A stretch of 64,000 nt of DNA from Maniola hyperantus (Eukaryota > Arthropoda > Insecta > Lepidoptera > Nymphalidae). Made by a program: the position numbers and the translations under genes. A model generated the notes under the pieces. The model was not told the DNA's origin and made no database searches. It saw nothing but the letters and a program-made list of their open reading frames with translations. The stretch is taken from contig NC_048542.1 in NCBI RefSeq assembly GCF_902806685.2, positions 914,533 to 978,532 of the forward strand. The letters run 5' to 3'. Of this stretch, positions 30,661 through 42,469 are shown one piece after another. How positions within the stretch are numbered: the first letter of the stretch is position 1; each line of letters starts with the position of its first letter.

Positions 30661-30832
30661 GCCTCAATAGCTCGGTAAAGGAGTGGACTGAAAACCGAAA
30701 GGTCGACGGTTCAAACCCCGCCCGTTGCACTATTGTCGTACCTACTCCTAGCACAAGCCTGACGCTTAGTTGGAGAGGAAAGTGGAATATTAGTCATTTA
30801 ACAGGGCTAATGTTCTTTTAAAAAAAGAAAAA
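30661..30832 (+). mobile_element. SINE-1 full-length copy
   Basis: GCCTCAATAGCTCGGTAAAG (A-box region), B box GGTTCAAACCCC at about 30709, a body with GCCTGACGCTTAGTTGG and an A-rich tail. The head resembles tRNA-Phe, but there is no proper acceptor stem or 3' half, so it is a SINE. Confidence 0.85.
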
Positions 30833-31038
30833 AACTAGGTAGCTAAATTTGGGCCGTTTGCGTAAAACATCGCAATTAACAAGTTAACATAAACAAAAAC
30901 ATTAAACAGATTAACCATAAACTAGGGGTTAACGAATCGGAGGTAGTTAACCTATATGTTTATCCCGAAATACCTAACTGTAAACTAGGTAAGAGTAGGA
31001 GCATTTTACGTTCTTATTTATTTATTGGTATAGATTTT

Positions 31039-31210
31039 AAGCTGTGATAGCCTAGTGATTAGGACGTGCGCCTCCTAATCGTAGGTCGGACCGCACCTCT
31101 AATTTTGCAGAGTTAGGTGCTTGAGTTATATGTTTAGAAACCAATAAATTTCCAAATTGTCTCTGTCGGTAATCGAATCCAGGGCCTACCACTGCACCAG
31201 AGAGATTCGC
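31039..31210. mobile_element. Two SINE fragments, opposed
   Basis: 31039-31130 is a SINE-3 head on the + strand (GATAGCCTAGTGATTAGGAC). 31140-31210 is a SINE-2 head on the - strand with a B box GGATTCGATTACC-like segment and GTGCAGTGGTAGG. Confidence 0.55.
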
Positions 31211-31584
31211 TAAACAATTTTGTATTTGACTGTACAATGTACATAAACAAACGCCTCAGTATTTTACTGTCGGTTGATTTGACTATCGAATTTTTTTTTT
31301 CCTTGTCATTATCTGCAATCAGTCGGGGGACTGTAAGCAGATTTTTTGTGCTGAATTTGGTATTGAGAAACGAGGGAGCCATTGGCCACTGCTCCCACGT
31401 CCATCAGATATCGAGCACATCAGCTCGTTTTAGTCTTTTTACTCTAGGGGCAGCTAGAAGTGAGTTAGCGAGTGGGTTTGGATCTGACTATCGAAATAAT
31501 TAAAAAAATTGCAAACTAGCGACTCGGCCATTCGGACGAGTTCCTTTCGGTCGAGATGTCTCCCACGGGGCCAAGTCTGATGTC

Positions 31585-31881
31585 CAGAGGCGTCTTTACC
31601 TATGGTGCAGGGTGTGCGGCGCACACGGGCGCCGGGTCTAAGGGGGCGCCGAGCGCCCTCTAATGCGACACCTCCAAAGATGCGTCGATGCCGGCGCTCT
31701 CAAAGACCCTGCGCTTGTGTTATGGCCGACGCCGTCATCATTTAAAATTGCACCATTTGCATCCGAATTTCCGTTTGAAAATATAACTGTTAGTATTCCA
31801 TTTTGACCCTGCTCCTACTAGACTAGAGGGCGCCAGGGTACTGGTTGCACACGGGCGCCACAAGGGCTAGAGACGCCTCTG
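31585..31881. mobile_element. Non-autonomous hAT-like element with 8-bp target duplication
   Basis: Terminal inverted repeats CAGAGGCGTCT and AGACGCCTCTG enclose 297 bp. CTGATGTC is repeated exactly at 31577-31584 and 31882-31889. An 8-bp duplication and CAG(A/G)GGCG ends are hallmarks of the hAT superfamily. The interior has inverted GCACACGGGCGCC copies near both ends and no reading frame. Confidence 0.88.
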
Positions 31882-32009
31882 CTGATGTCCTAATGAAGGT
31901 TGGATGAGTCACAGGTCGCCAGGAACAAGATGTGCCGTCGAACATTCCGGCTGGCTGGGATGAGCCGACTCGGGGTCGACGACATTTTTGGCGTTGCGCC
32001 AACTATCTA

Positions 32010-32740
32010 GGTTGTTTTAGTTTAGAGTAGACAATCGTTTATTTGCTTGTCTATTTTATGGGAGAGAAATAACCTTAAAGAACCCTATTTTAATTAAGTA
32101 AACGTAGGCTCAGTTGCATGTCGGCCGGTTAATGTTACGTTACGACTCTATGGTTAAAGGAGACGGTCCACTTGGGTGTACTCTTGTACCCTATAGTCCA
32201 TACCGTGACAAGCGAAAAATACAGAGAGTTCGTCTAAATTACTAAACATATAAAAGCGGCCAAGTGCGTGACGGGCTACGCGCAGTGTAGGGTTCCGTAG
32301 TCACAATCCTAGAAAAACAGATATGTACTTATAACTCATTAACCTGTGAACCCTACTTAGCCATTATGGCTTTCCTTTAAAATTGATTATATATACTACT
32401 GCTGTAAATTTTTTCACGTTCCTATGTACTACCATTTGGCTGATAGAGGTGGGGGGAGGGGGGCACACACACTTGACTCTAATAAAAATTTGCACTTTAA
32501 AACATCATATTTTACAAACGGATCTAGAAATCGAAAAATGATGTTCCCAGACCCACAGTATTTTTAAAAGAGCTATTCAAGAGTAGGGGATTCAAACCCG
32601 GGCATGCACCTCTAACTTTTTGGAGTACATTATGTATCATTATCCTTATTATAAAGTCAGCCACCTTTTCCTTTTAGATTAAGATGTACCACCTACTTTA
32701 AAAGGAGGTAACCAATAACGGCATGATATGATTCGTTTAG
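32010..32740. other. Spacer with minor repeat fragments
   Basis: A family A-like end at 32255-32300 and a SINE-3 body piece at 32586-32632. No gene seen. Confidence 0.4.
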
Positions 32741-32743
32741 GCT

Positions 32744-32990
32744 ATGGAATAGAATAGAATAGAATGTTTTTTTTATTCATGTAAACTTTTTACAAGTGCT
32801 TATGAATAGTCAGGTAGTTTTAATTTACCACTGGTTCGGAATGCCGTTCCTACCGAGAAGAACCAGCAAGAAACTCGGCGGTTGCTCTTTTTAATTTTTC
32901 AATTTACAATGTTATTATACCGTACTATACAAGCCATTGCAGCCCCGTGCATTGCTGGAGCGAGTCAAATCCAAGCTTTTTTATCGTTCA
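32744..32990 (-). mobile_element. LINE 3' end with (AGAAT)n tail, reverse orientation
   Basis: Inverted, near-identical counterpart of 28235-28491, including AGAACCAGCAAGAAACTCGG and AATAGAATAGAATAGAATG at its end. The two form a 4.5-kb-spaced inverted pair. Confidence 0.75.
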
Positions 32991-33820
32991 CATAGTATGC
33001 AGTATGCAGTACAGTAACGGACTTTACCGACACTACTTAATTAGATACTCATGAGCCATTATTGTAATTTGTGGTGAAAATTAAACGCATTAAATTCCAA
33101 ATTCAACGTGGTTTATCTTTCTTGTTATCTAACTTGGTGAAAGATTTAATTGTTTCTAATTTGCTGCTGAATATTCAATTCTTCATCTCGTTCCAAATTA
33201 AGTATGTAAGTCTGTCTGTCATATAACAGATGTTTTTAACATCTTTTTGTGAGAAATTACCTACACCTACCTACTGAACAGGAATCTTCTAAATCACTAT
33301 ACCCCCATTATACATGCGAAAGTGGGTTTGTTTGTCGGTTTGTCCTTCAATCACGTCGCAACAGAGCAAGGGAGTGAAGTGATTTTTAGGGTTCCGTAGC
33401 CAAATGGCAAAAAACGGAACCCTTATGAATTCGTCATGTCCGTATGTCACAGCCACTTTTTTCCGAAACTATAAGAGCACCTACTGTTGAAACTTGGTAA
33501 GTAGATGAATTCTGTGAAAAATAAATAAAAGAAACAATAAATTTTGGGGTTATCAGTTTAAAATATTTTCTTGTGCAAGTGGGCCTAAAAATCTAAAATA
33601 TCTAATGATCACTTTAGGGTAGTAAACGACGTGGAGTTGTTTACATTAAGAAAACTATCAAAGCACCAAATTAATTAATTTGAAGCCAATTTAAAAGCTT
33701 TTGTAATTTTAGATTGAAACTATTAACAGCGTTATTAAAATTCTTTAAGGTTAGCAAAAAAAACGTCTTTTTATAAGCTGAACGTTTGTTTTTTTATTTA
33801 GGACCAGGGGGTTTGTTTTA

Positions 33821-34210
33821 TGGGTTCCGTACCTCAAAAGGAAAAAAGGAACCCATGTAGGATCACTCTGTTATTTTTCTGTCTGTCCGTCTGTCATGTC
33901 TGTCAAAAAACCTGTAGGGTACTTCTCGTCGACCTAAAATCATGACATTTGGCAGGTAGGTCATGTGTTATATGTCTTATAACACAAGTAAAAAATCCGA
34001 AAACCGTGAATTTGTGGTTACAACACAAAAAATAATTAAGATAACTATACCAAGTGGGGCATCATATGAAAGGGCTACCTGCACATTCTAAAACAGGTTT
34101 TTTTTGCATAATACTTAGTTTTTGATTTATTGTGCAAAATGACGAAAAAAATACCCGAGTACCTACGGGACCCTCAGTGCGCGAGTCTGAATCGAACTTG
34201 ACCAGTTTTT
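33821..34210 (+). repeat. Repeat family A, diverged copy
   Basis: GGGTTCCGTACCTC start, GTCT/GTCC array and GAACTTGACCAGTTTTT end, with more substitutions than the others. Related but distinct GGTTCCG sequences flank it at 33385-33450 and 34240-34380. Confidence 0.75.
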
Positions 34211-34624
34211 TAGTATTTAATTTATTGTTATAGCGGCAACAGAAATATGTACATCATCGGCGATAATTTCAACTGTCTAACTATTACGGTTCATGAGATA
34301 TAGACTGGTAACAGACGGACGAACAGTGGAGTCTTAGTAATAGGATCCCGTTTTACCCTTTGGGGACGGAACCCTAAAAACTGTAATACTTTATCAAAAT
34401 TGTCTAAGTTTTAGACCATTTGCCATCAAATCATCAAAATGGTTCTTCTGATTCTAATTGAAAAAAATGTTTAAAGTCCATAATTGTTTTATTTCTTTAT
34501 CCTCGTCTCATCTCTAGCCAATCGCCATTTTGGTACGGAGAATTACTTTTTAATGCGTGCATTCAAGTTCTAGACAGACTCGACAGGGCTGCCAAAAAGT
34601 TTAGTTTAGTAAGTAGGTACCTTC

Positions 34625-35060
34625 AATCAATCAATCAATCAGCCTGTTTGCGTCCACTGCTGGACATAGGCCTTCCTAAGAGCACGCCACCACACACGAT
34701 CCTCCGCCTTCCTCATCCACCCACTTCCCGCTATCTTCTTAAGGTCGTCAGTCCAGCGGGTTGGAGGTCGTCCCACACTGCGCTTGCTGATACGCGGTCT
34801 CCACTCCAGAACACGTCTGCCTCATCGGCCATCGGCTCTGCGGCAGACGTGGCCTGCCCACTGCCACTTCAGCTGGCTAATTTGTTGGGCTATGCCGGTC
34901 ACTCTGGTTCTCCTACGGATTTCCTCGTTACGGATTTTGTCCCTCAGAGAGATACCCAACATAGCCCGCTCCATAGCCCGCTGAGCGACTTTGAACTTGT
35001 GGACAAGGCCAACTGTCAGTGTCCACGTTTCAGCGCCATACGTCATCACAGGTAGGACAC
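34625..35060 (-). mobile_element. RTE-type LINE, C-terminal part of ORF2, with (TTGA)n tail
   Basis: On the - strand: MTYGAETWTLT, RAMERAMLGISLRDKIRNEE, KLKWQWAGH-like QLKWQWAGHVCRRADGR, then TGA where Trp is expected, then RRVLEWRPRISKRSVGRPPT, RWTDDLKKIAG and KAYVQQWT before the true stop. The 3' end carries TCAATCAATCAATCA on the + strand, the short-repeat tail usual for RTE elements. One nonsense change makes it inactive, and it is 5'-truncated. Confidence 0.88.
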
Positions 35061-35850
35061 ACTCATTAAAGACTTTCGTCTTTAGGCTTTAGTTACCTAC
35101 CTTACAATTTACAAAACAAAAAAAAAAACGATTGAATTATGTTCTAAATATAAAAAGAAAAAGCCTGACTGATCTATCAACGCACTTAAACTATGCTCTG
35201 TAGTGAGCCGGCGATGGGTTGATTACCATGATGATAATGAGTTTCAGAGTTTACCTATCGATTATAAATAAACAAGTCTTTCCTCTTTATGATATTAAAA
35301 CTTTCTTAAATAATATACTACCTGACATCATTATTATTAAGTAGATACAAAAAAATTAATGAATATAATAAACGTTTCTATTCAAATTAAAAAAAGTTAG
35401 TTGCATATAATAGATAAGTCATTCAACAACTTACTCTTTTTACCCGATTTTTCTGAAGTGTAATTATTTTTACTGGCAACCCTAGCGCTGCTGTCAAATT
35501 GTGAGTGAAAATGGCGTGATTTTGCGAGCGTCCATTGTTTGAGTACCTATCATTAAATGAATCCGGTGCGGGTACAGTTAGCTTTCATTGAAATATTATA
35601 TTATAATGGAATATAGCTATGAATAGGAAATGTCATGAGAAATTTTGTATATCATTATTTTATACTTAGGCTATTAGCTTAAAAATTTATCTAAAAGCAG
35701 CGGACGTCCGCAACTTGGACAAAAAGATTTTATAAGATACCTACATTATAATAATAAGTATGCTTTTACAGGACGAAGTTTCTGTGATTTGTAATAGGAA
35801 ATATTATCAAACGGATGGCTAAGTGTTTTTAGTTAAATTATTTTATTATA
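35061..35850. other. Spacer
   Basis: Includes a family B scrap (35147-35190) joined to a SINE-3 end (35195-35250). 35460-35560 is less AT-rich (CTAGCGCTGCTGTCAAATTG) and could be regulatory; nothing coding is recognised. Confidence 0.4.
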
Positions 35851-35851
35851 C

Positions 35852-36083
35852 TAGCTTATGCTCGCATATGCTTCGTCCGCGTGGACTACACAAATTTCAA
35901 ACCCCTATTTCACGCGCTTAGGGGTTGAATTTTCAAAAATCCTTTCTTAGCGGATGCCTACGTCATAATAGCTATCTGCATGCCAAATTTCAGCCCGATC
36001 CATCCAGTAGTTTGAGCTGTGCGTTGATAGATCAGTCAGTCAGTCAATCAGTCAGTCACCTGTTCCTTTTATATATTTAGATT
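35852..36083 (-). repeat. Repeat family B, full-length copy
   Basis: TAGCTTATGCTCGCATATGC to CCTTTTATATATTTAG, the best single copy of the family in reverse orientation, with a (GTCA)n array (GTCAGTCAGTCAATCAGTCA). Confidence 0.8.
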
Positions 36084-36550
36084 ATTAAGAATTTCAATAG
36101 GTAAGTAGTGGAAATGTGGAAGGATTTGGGAAGGTTCCGGAGATCAGGTTGTTCAAACAGGCAGACAGACAGACGAAAATTTTAAAAACGTATGAGTCAG
36201 TAATGGTGAAATATCCTTACGAGCCTAATATAAGGTAGTTACTTCGATATTACAGACAGACACATCAATTTTATTTATTAGTATAGAATAGATTAGTATA
36301 GATATTATTTCAGCCTTTCAAGATAATATTCATAAAGTGAAAGTATATCGGTCGATAGTTCCGCAGGAAAAATGTGCCTTTTCCCAGACTTAGTGGCGGG
36401 AAGCCAAGGGAAAGGGAGTTGCGTAAGACGATTTGTAACTTTTCCAATATTTACATCGTTACAGATAAATAAATAATAAAAAAATAAAATAAAAAAAAAT
36501 CGCTTATACCTACTTGCTAGAGAGAAACTTCTCATCTGCTGATTACTTTA

Positions 36551-36716
36551 TAAGTCCCGCAAATTGCTAATGAGCGTGGCCGCCATTTTAGTGACGTCAG
36601 TATTAGATTGAAGTTTCGAGCTGATGGTATATTTTCACTTAAATATACGTCAAAATGACGTCATTTCGATGTTAATGGGACATGGTTCCAGCGCAATAGC
36701 AACTTGCGGGACTTCT
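36551..36716. mobile_element. MITE family C, intact copy
   Basis: TAAGTCCCGCAAATTGCTAA and GCAACTTGCGGGACTT form terminal inverted repeats around about 165 bp. The interior has GACGTCA and ATGACGTCAT segments. No coding capacity. Confidence 0.8.
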
Positions 36717-37390
36717 GCTGTATCATAATATTATTCAGGTGTGAAAAGTAGGTACCTACCATGGACTACAGAAACTGTACCTACCTACTATCTAGATATT
36801 AACAAACGTACCTACAATGTCCTCAAACAAAACTTTTTTGCTTGTTTTTTTGGCCGTTTTATTTTATTTGATGGCAGATCTTATAATTTTTATGTTATAA
36901 CTTTATTACACCATCTTTGAAAATACACGTTCAGCTTAAATCAACATCCTACTTTTAAAAAATAATGTTTAAAAACCATCAATAAATAATAGTTGTAAAA
37001 GTAATAATAATTAGCACAATATTTATTGCAGAGAAAGCGCAGTTATCCGATATGGCAACACTGGACAAAGCGCTAAGTTATCTTCACTGCAATTAGATGG
37101 GCCTTGAATTAATTTATGGTTATGTCGGCGGCCGGCGCATGAACTCGCGGGCTCGCTCGTGGTGAATCACGGACATGGTGTGGCCAACCTTTGATCATTC
37201 ATTTACCCTATTTTCAGTACATTATACTCATGGCATTTAAGCTTATTTCGTCATATTTGTATTGTATAAAATTGGTACATACCACGATTAATTAAGCGAT
37301 TTTTAACTTATAAATTTTATATATTTATACTTATACGCGATATTTCGACTCAGTTCTGAGTGATTAATCGTGGTATATACCCGTTTTATA
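36717..37390. other. Spacer with a GC-rich segment
   Basis: 37120-37190 (GGCGGCCGGCGCATGAACTC) is GC-rich and apparently single copy, 1.2 kb before gene 3. Otherwise AT-rich with no gene. Confidence 0.4.
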
Positions 37391-37394
37391 ATTT

Positions 37395-37610
37395 ATTAGC
37401 TAATGCCCACGACTTTGTTCAAATGGATTTGGATATTTAAAAATCCGCGGGGAACCCTTTTATTTTCCTGGACAAAAGTAGCCTATGTCACTTTCCAGGT
37501 CTTTAAGTATATCCATGCAAAAAATCACGTTAATTCGTGCTCCGTTGCGGCGTGGTTGAAGGATAAACCAACAAACAAACACACTTTCGCATTATGGGTA
37601 TTTATAATAA
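37395..37610 (+). repeat. Repeat family X copy
   Basis: TAATGCCCACGACTTTGTTC to ACACACTTTCGCATTATGGG. Confidence 0.65.
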
Positions 37611-38037
37611 TTTATTTGTGGGTAGTGTGTACTTTAACAACAGACATAAATTAGATAGATAGACTAGATTTGTACCACATAATAGCGTTTTTGTGTACTT
37701 TTATTTTTCACACATAATTTTACAACACAATAACAGATGGGAACGATGATCCCGCAGAAGTATAAACTGTGTTGCAGTGACCATCGTTACACATTAGATC
37801 AAACTGCTGGCAAATTAGCACGAATGTGTACTTTCCCGTTAATATGGATTATTTTTTATACCCATGTTTGAATATAAATAAATACCTACAAATCACAACA
37901 TTATCATTTATCACCCACCGGCTTACTATTGGGCACGGGTCACCTCTCAAATTATGAAGAGTTTGGCCATAAACACAGAATATATAGTACTCCATAAACT
38001 ACCACCATATTAACTATTAACTACATAAACTACCACG

Positions 38038-38151
38038 TTGTAGCGTGCTCTAAAATTTAGAGTCTTTAAATGTAAAATTCATGTTCTGTCCTCTTAGAAA
38101 GAAAAGATGCAGATATTCTAAATTTAGTTTAGAGAAAGACAACAGAATCGG
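38038..38151. repeat. Repeat shared by the gene 3 upstream region and its intron 2
   Basis: GTAGCGTGC, TGTAAAATTCATGTTC, TCTAAATTTAGTTTAGA and ACAACAGAATCGG match 61789-61909 in order and spacing. It contains a palindromic TCTAAATTTAGTTTAGA-like core. Probably a small non-autonomous element. Confidence 0.7.
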
Positions 38152-38159
38152 TATAAAAG
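38152..38159 (+). promoter_or_regulatory. TATA-like sequence upstream of beta-tubulin gene 3
   Basis: TATAAAAG, 210 bp before the start codon and directly after the repeat at 38038-38151. The intronic copy of that repeat is followed by GCGCCAGTG instead. A start site about 30 bp downstream would give a 5' UTR of roughly 180 bp. Confidence 0.35.
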
Positions 38160-38361
38160 TAAATGAAAGTCACCCTAAAATGTGGGTAAATCTTTCAATA
38201 CAGCCACATTCTCACCCCGAGCGACATCATTCACTCCCGACGTTCACTTGTTTCCTACGTCGCTCCTCATTCGAGCTTCAGCCGGTCACAACACAAGGCG
38301 GGCTGTATAGCTGCCGTAATATCTTTAGATATTTAACTGTTAATTTAAGTTTAAAACCAAA

Positions 38362-38418
38362 ATGCGGGAAATTGTCCACCTTCAGGCGGGGCAGTGCGGA
38401 AACCAGATAGGGGCTAAG
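38362..38418 (+). CDS. Beta-tubulin gene 3 (beta3-type), exon 1 (codons 1-19)
   Basis: Encodes MREIVHLQAGQCGNQIGAK, with the MREI autoregulation motif, then AAG and a strong GTAAGT donor. CAAA precedes the ATG. No alternative second exon is found before 60683, so it should join that exon in phase 0, giving the same first intron position as gene 2. Confidence 0.93.
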
Positions 38419-38965
38419 GTAAGTGTCTTTTTAATTCAAATTTTAAAATTCGCAACGTTCTTTTTTTCAGTTACGTGTGTTAAAACTTTTTGTTAGCGGT
38501 AGCTACTCGTTTTTTGTTTGGTTTTTGAATTTGATCTTTTAAATTGAAATAATTGTTCTAACGATGACGTATACGTACCTTACGTACATTAGAACGATAT
38601 TTCCAAGTTTAACCTTTTTGAACTAGGTATCCCAACTTTTTAAAACTTATTGCTACTCTTCCGAATTTCGAATTTTTAATATTTTATGTGTACTGAATTT
38701 ATATCTCCGATTTAATTATTGTATTAGGGAATAACGAGTACCTATAGGTATGTTTGTTAAATATTAATATGTAATATGTCACATATTTTTAAAACTACCC
38801 GAATATCGTCTAAAATAAAATGGTACATATCACTAACCATGTACACAAACTAATAATTATTTTTACACTTAATTTAGGAAATTACATTTTAAAGTACCTA
38901 TAGGTTTGAAATTACTTTTGTTCGACTACTGGGCAGGTCCGTATTTCTCATATTATCCTATTTTT

Positions 38966-39302
38966 AGGGTTCCGTACCTCAAAAGGAGAAATGGAATCCT
39001 TATAGGATCACTTTGTCGTCTGTCTGTCAAGAAACCTATACGGTACTACCCGTTGACCTAGAATCATGAAATTTGGCAGGAAGGTAGGTCCTATAGCAGA
39101 CATGAGGGGAAAAATCTAAAAACCATGAATTTGCACTATAGCAAGTGGGGTATCATATGAAAGGGCTTGTACATTCTAAAACCGATTTTTATATATTTTT
39201 AGGCATAATAATCTTTGGTTTATCGTGAAAAATGTCGATAAAATACGATTGTAGTATGGAACCATGAGTGCGCGAATCTGACTCGCACTTGGCCGGTTTT
39301 TT
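38966..39302 (+). repeat. Repeat family A copy with internal deletion
   Basis: GGGTTCCGTACCTC to CACTTGGCCGG, lacking about 100 bp around the AATTAAATTGTGG segment. Confidence 0.75.
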
Positions 39303-39465
39303 TATGAAAACGCCATACTTAACATAATTAAAAAAATTAGGAACCAAAGTTAAAAGTTAAACAACAGTCATTCATTCTATTTTTAAACTAACGACAAAAA
39401 ATTATTAAGAAACCTTAGACTTATTCTACTGCATGACATTCTCTGTTCTGAAGTTTCAATCCTTA

Positions 39466-39668
39466 CTAATACTATAAATGCGAAAGTGTGTCTGTCTGTC
39501 TGTCTGCTAGCCTTTTACGGACCATCCGTTTAACCGATTTTGACGAAATTTTGAACATATAATAGCTTACATCCCGGGTAAGGACATAGGCTACTTTTTA
39601 TCGCGGAAAATCAAAGAGTTCCCACGGGATTTGTACCTAAAACCTAATTCCCCTGCCATCAGCTAGTA
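39466..39668 (-). repeat. Repeat family X copy
   Basis: TACTAATACTATAAATGCGA, GTCT array, TTTTTATCGCGGAAAATCAA and CATCAGCTAGTA end. Confidence 0.7.
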
Positions 39669-39732
39669 CTAAAATAAGGCCAAATACCTAATATGATTAC
39701 AATTTTACAATTTTGAAATTGGAAATAATCTT

Positions 39733-39985
39733 CTAAATATATTAAAGGAAAAGGTGACTGACTGACTGACTGACTGATCTATCAACGCACAGCTCAAACT
39801 ATTGGACGGATCGGGCTGAAGTTTGGTAGCTGGAATTTTCAAAAATCCTTTCTTAGCGGATGCCTACATCATAATAGCTATCTGCATGCCAAATTTCAGC
39901 CCGATCCGTCCAGTAGTTTGAGCTGTGCGTTGATAGATCAGTCAGTCAGTCAGTCAGTCACCTTTTCCTTTTATATATTTAGATT
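39733..39985. repeat. Inverted dimer of repeat family B
   Basis: Starts as a + copy (AAAGGAAAAGGTGACTGACT, then CAGCTCAAACTATTGGACGG) and at about 39828 flips into a - copy (TTTTCAAAAATCCTTTCTTA to CCTTTTATATATTTAG). The outer 90 bp on each side are reverse complements. Confidence 0.85.
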
Positions 39986-40221
39986 ATTATAAGCTAGTAT
40001 GGATATAATATGGAATTAATCTGTGTAGGTACCGATCTTATTTCGCTGACAGATACGTTTTGTGCCTACATATTTGTGTCGATGTGTACTGACATGTTGA
40101 TTGTTTGATGATATTTGAATACGGACGCTGACTCGGCTGAAAACCTTGCGCGTGTCGACAGCCATTGTAACTTGGTTACATGGCAGTAGCAGGGGATATT
40201 AATCGCTTTACAATTTTTTAA

Positions 40222-40648
40222 AGGGTTCCGTACCTCAAAAGGAAAAACGGAACCCTTATAGGATCACTTTGTTGTCTGTCTGTCTGTCTGTCTGTCGGTC
40301 TGTCAAGAAACCTACAGGGTACTTCCCGTTGACCTAGAATCATGAAATTTGGCAGGTAGGGAGATCTTATAGCTGATATTTGTGGAAAAATCTGAAAACC
40401 GTGAATTTAGGGTTAGATCACACAAAAAAAATTAAATTGTGGTCATGACCTAATAATTAGTATTTTCAATTATCAAAGTAAGATAACTATATCAAATGGG
40501 GTATCATATGAAAGGGATTCTAAAACAGATTTTTATTTATTTTTATGAATCACAGTTTTTGATTTATCGTGCAAAATGTCGTAAAATACGACGTTACGAG
40601 TACGGAATCCTCATTGCGCGAGCCTGACTCGCACTTGGCCGGTTTTTA
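40222..40648 (+). repeat. Repeat family A, full-length copy
   Basis: GGGTTCCGTACCTC hairpin, five GTCT units, full body and CACTTGGCCGG end. Confidence 0.85.
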
Positions 40649-41129
40649 TTTATTTTTATTTATTAGGTTTAACTTACGCTTACTTACACTAATATTTAAA
40701 AATAATACTTATTCAAAAAATGTTACTAAAATATGTAGTGGTCATTTACACGTAAACACAACATTTGCTTAAAAAATTGGTTAGATACAAAAAATACTAT
40801 TACAATTATTAATATAAATCGAGGGAAAATACAAAAAGACACACTAGTGAAGTTACATTTACGATAATAAATAATTAGTGTTTAACAGAGCCTACCAACA
40901 TTGTAACTATTTGCTTCAGTGAATGAACGACTGAATGAACGAAATATGAATAGAAAAATAATGTTTTTTGAAATTTTAGGTGGTACTTACATCTAGAAGT
41001 AAGTGTGCAATTATAGGTAATTTATTTTCGTGAAACGTTAAATTTGGTTGTGGATAAAAACTGCTTATTATTTCCTAGACGTAGGTATTTTGGTATAAGT
41101 AACCGTAGCGGCATAATGGTGTGATAATG

Positions 41130-41460
41130 GTTCGGTTTTTAGGGTTCCGCAACCGAAAAATGCCAATGGGATCAAAGTCAAAGTCAAATGATTGATTTTA
41201 AATAGGTATCATGTTACTCTTATTGATAGTCAAAATTGTTAGATTTGTAAGATGATATTATGGTGGTGATAATTAATTAGGTACGGAAACTTGAAACGCT
41301 AGGATCCTATTACTAAGCCTCCGCTGTCTATCCGTCTGTCCGTCCGTCTGTTTGTCTGTCAGTTAGCTGTATGTACCTCATGTACCGCAATGTTAGGTAG
41401 AGGGTTAAAATTTTCACAATGTAGGTATATTTCTATTTCCGCTATAACAACAAATAATTT
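41130..41460. repeat. GGTTCCG-type repeat, different subfamily
   Basis: GGGTTCCGCAACCGAAAAAT at the start and GTCCGTCCGTCTGTTTGTCT further in. The body differs from family A but resembles 33385-33450. Confidence 0.45.
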
Positions 41461-41465
41461 AAAAA

Positions 41466-41900
41466 AACCGGTCGAGTGACCGACTCGCGTACTGAGGGTT
41501 CCGTACTATTTTTCGTCCGTTTTTCGTTTTACTAGTCCTATTTTTCGTCATTTTGCAGGATAAATCAAAAACTATTATGCATATAAAAATAAATAAAAAT
41601 CTGTTTTAAAATGAAAAGGTAATCTGTTTTAGAATGTACAGATAAAGCCCTTTCATATGATACCCCACTTGGTATATTAATGGTGTAATATGGTGTTGTT
41701 CATGAACACATTTAATTTTTTTTTAGATGTGACCAGAAATTCACGGTTTTCGGATTTTTCCCCCTTACTTACGTGTGCTATTAGACCTACTTATGATTCT
41801 AGGTCAACGAGAAGTACCCTATAGGTTTCTTGACAGACACGACATACAGACAGACAACGAAGTAATCCTATAAGGGTTCCTTTTGAGGGACGGAACCCTA
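41466..41900 (-). repeat. Repeat family A, full-length copy
   Basis: ACCGGTCGAGTGACCGACTC to GGACGGAACCCTAA, with extra sequence near 41515-41540 and the terminal hairpin shortened. Confidence 0.75.
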
Positions 41901-42200
41901 ATTTTTTTTAATTTCAAAACGGTCGCCATGCAAAGAGCAAATAATGCGTTATATCTTGTACTACGGTACGGATTACGGAACCCTTCGTGTGCGAGCCCGA
42001 CTCACACTTGATCGCTTTTTATTGGAGCAAACCAAATGATATGCTTTCTAACAGCGACGGCTAGACTTCTCGGTCCGATCTTATAAAGGTGATATAAAAA
42101 ATTGTTGAGTAGATACCTACTTCGAAATACGAAGGAGGTGAAAGTATGACTTTGTTCAGAAATGAGTTATCAAAAATTACAGCTTTCTTCTTCCTGAAAA

Positions 42201-42412
42201 AACCGGCTAAGTGCAAGTCAGGGTGCACCGAGGGTTCCGTACTACAGTCGTATTTTTTCGACATTTTGCACGATAATATTTTGCCTGTATCCTTCCCCGG
42301 GATATAAGCTAACTCTGTACCAAATTTCATCAAAATCGGTTGAACGGTTGGGCCGTGAAAAGCTAGCAGATAGACAGACTTTCGCATTTTTAATATTAGT
42401 ACCTATGGATTA
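42201..42412. repeat. Family A start fused to a family X end
   Basis: 42201-42280 is a reverse family A end; at GATAATATTTTGCC it switches to family X (CCTGTATCCTTCCCCGGGAT to TTTTTAATATTAGTACCTATGGAT). A clean junction between two repeat families. Confidence 0.6.
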
Positions 42413-42469
42413 CCAAATAATGAAATTATTTGTCATAGAGGTACAGCATACAATCAATAAAATGTCACA

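Noticed and set aside
30661..30735. Possible tRNA-Phe gene with A and B boxes
   Set aside because: There is no closing acceptor stem or tRNA 3' half. The sequence continues into a shared SINE body with an A-rich tail, and other copies share that body.
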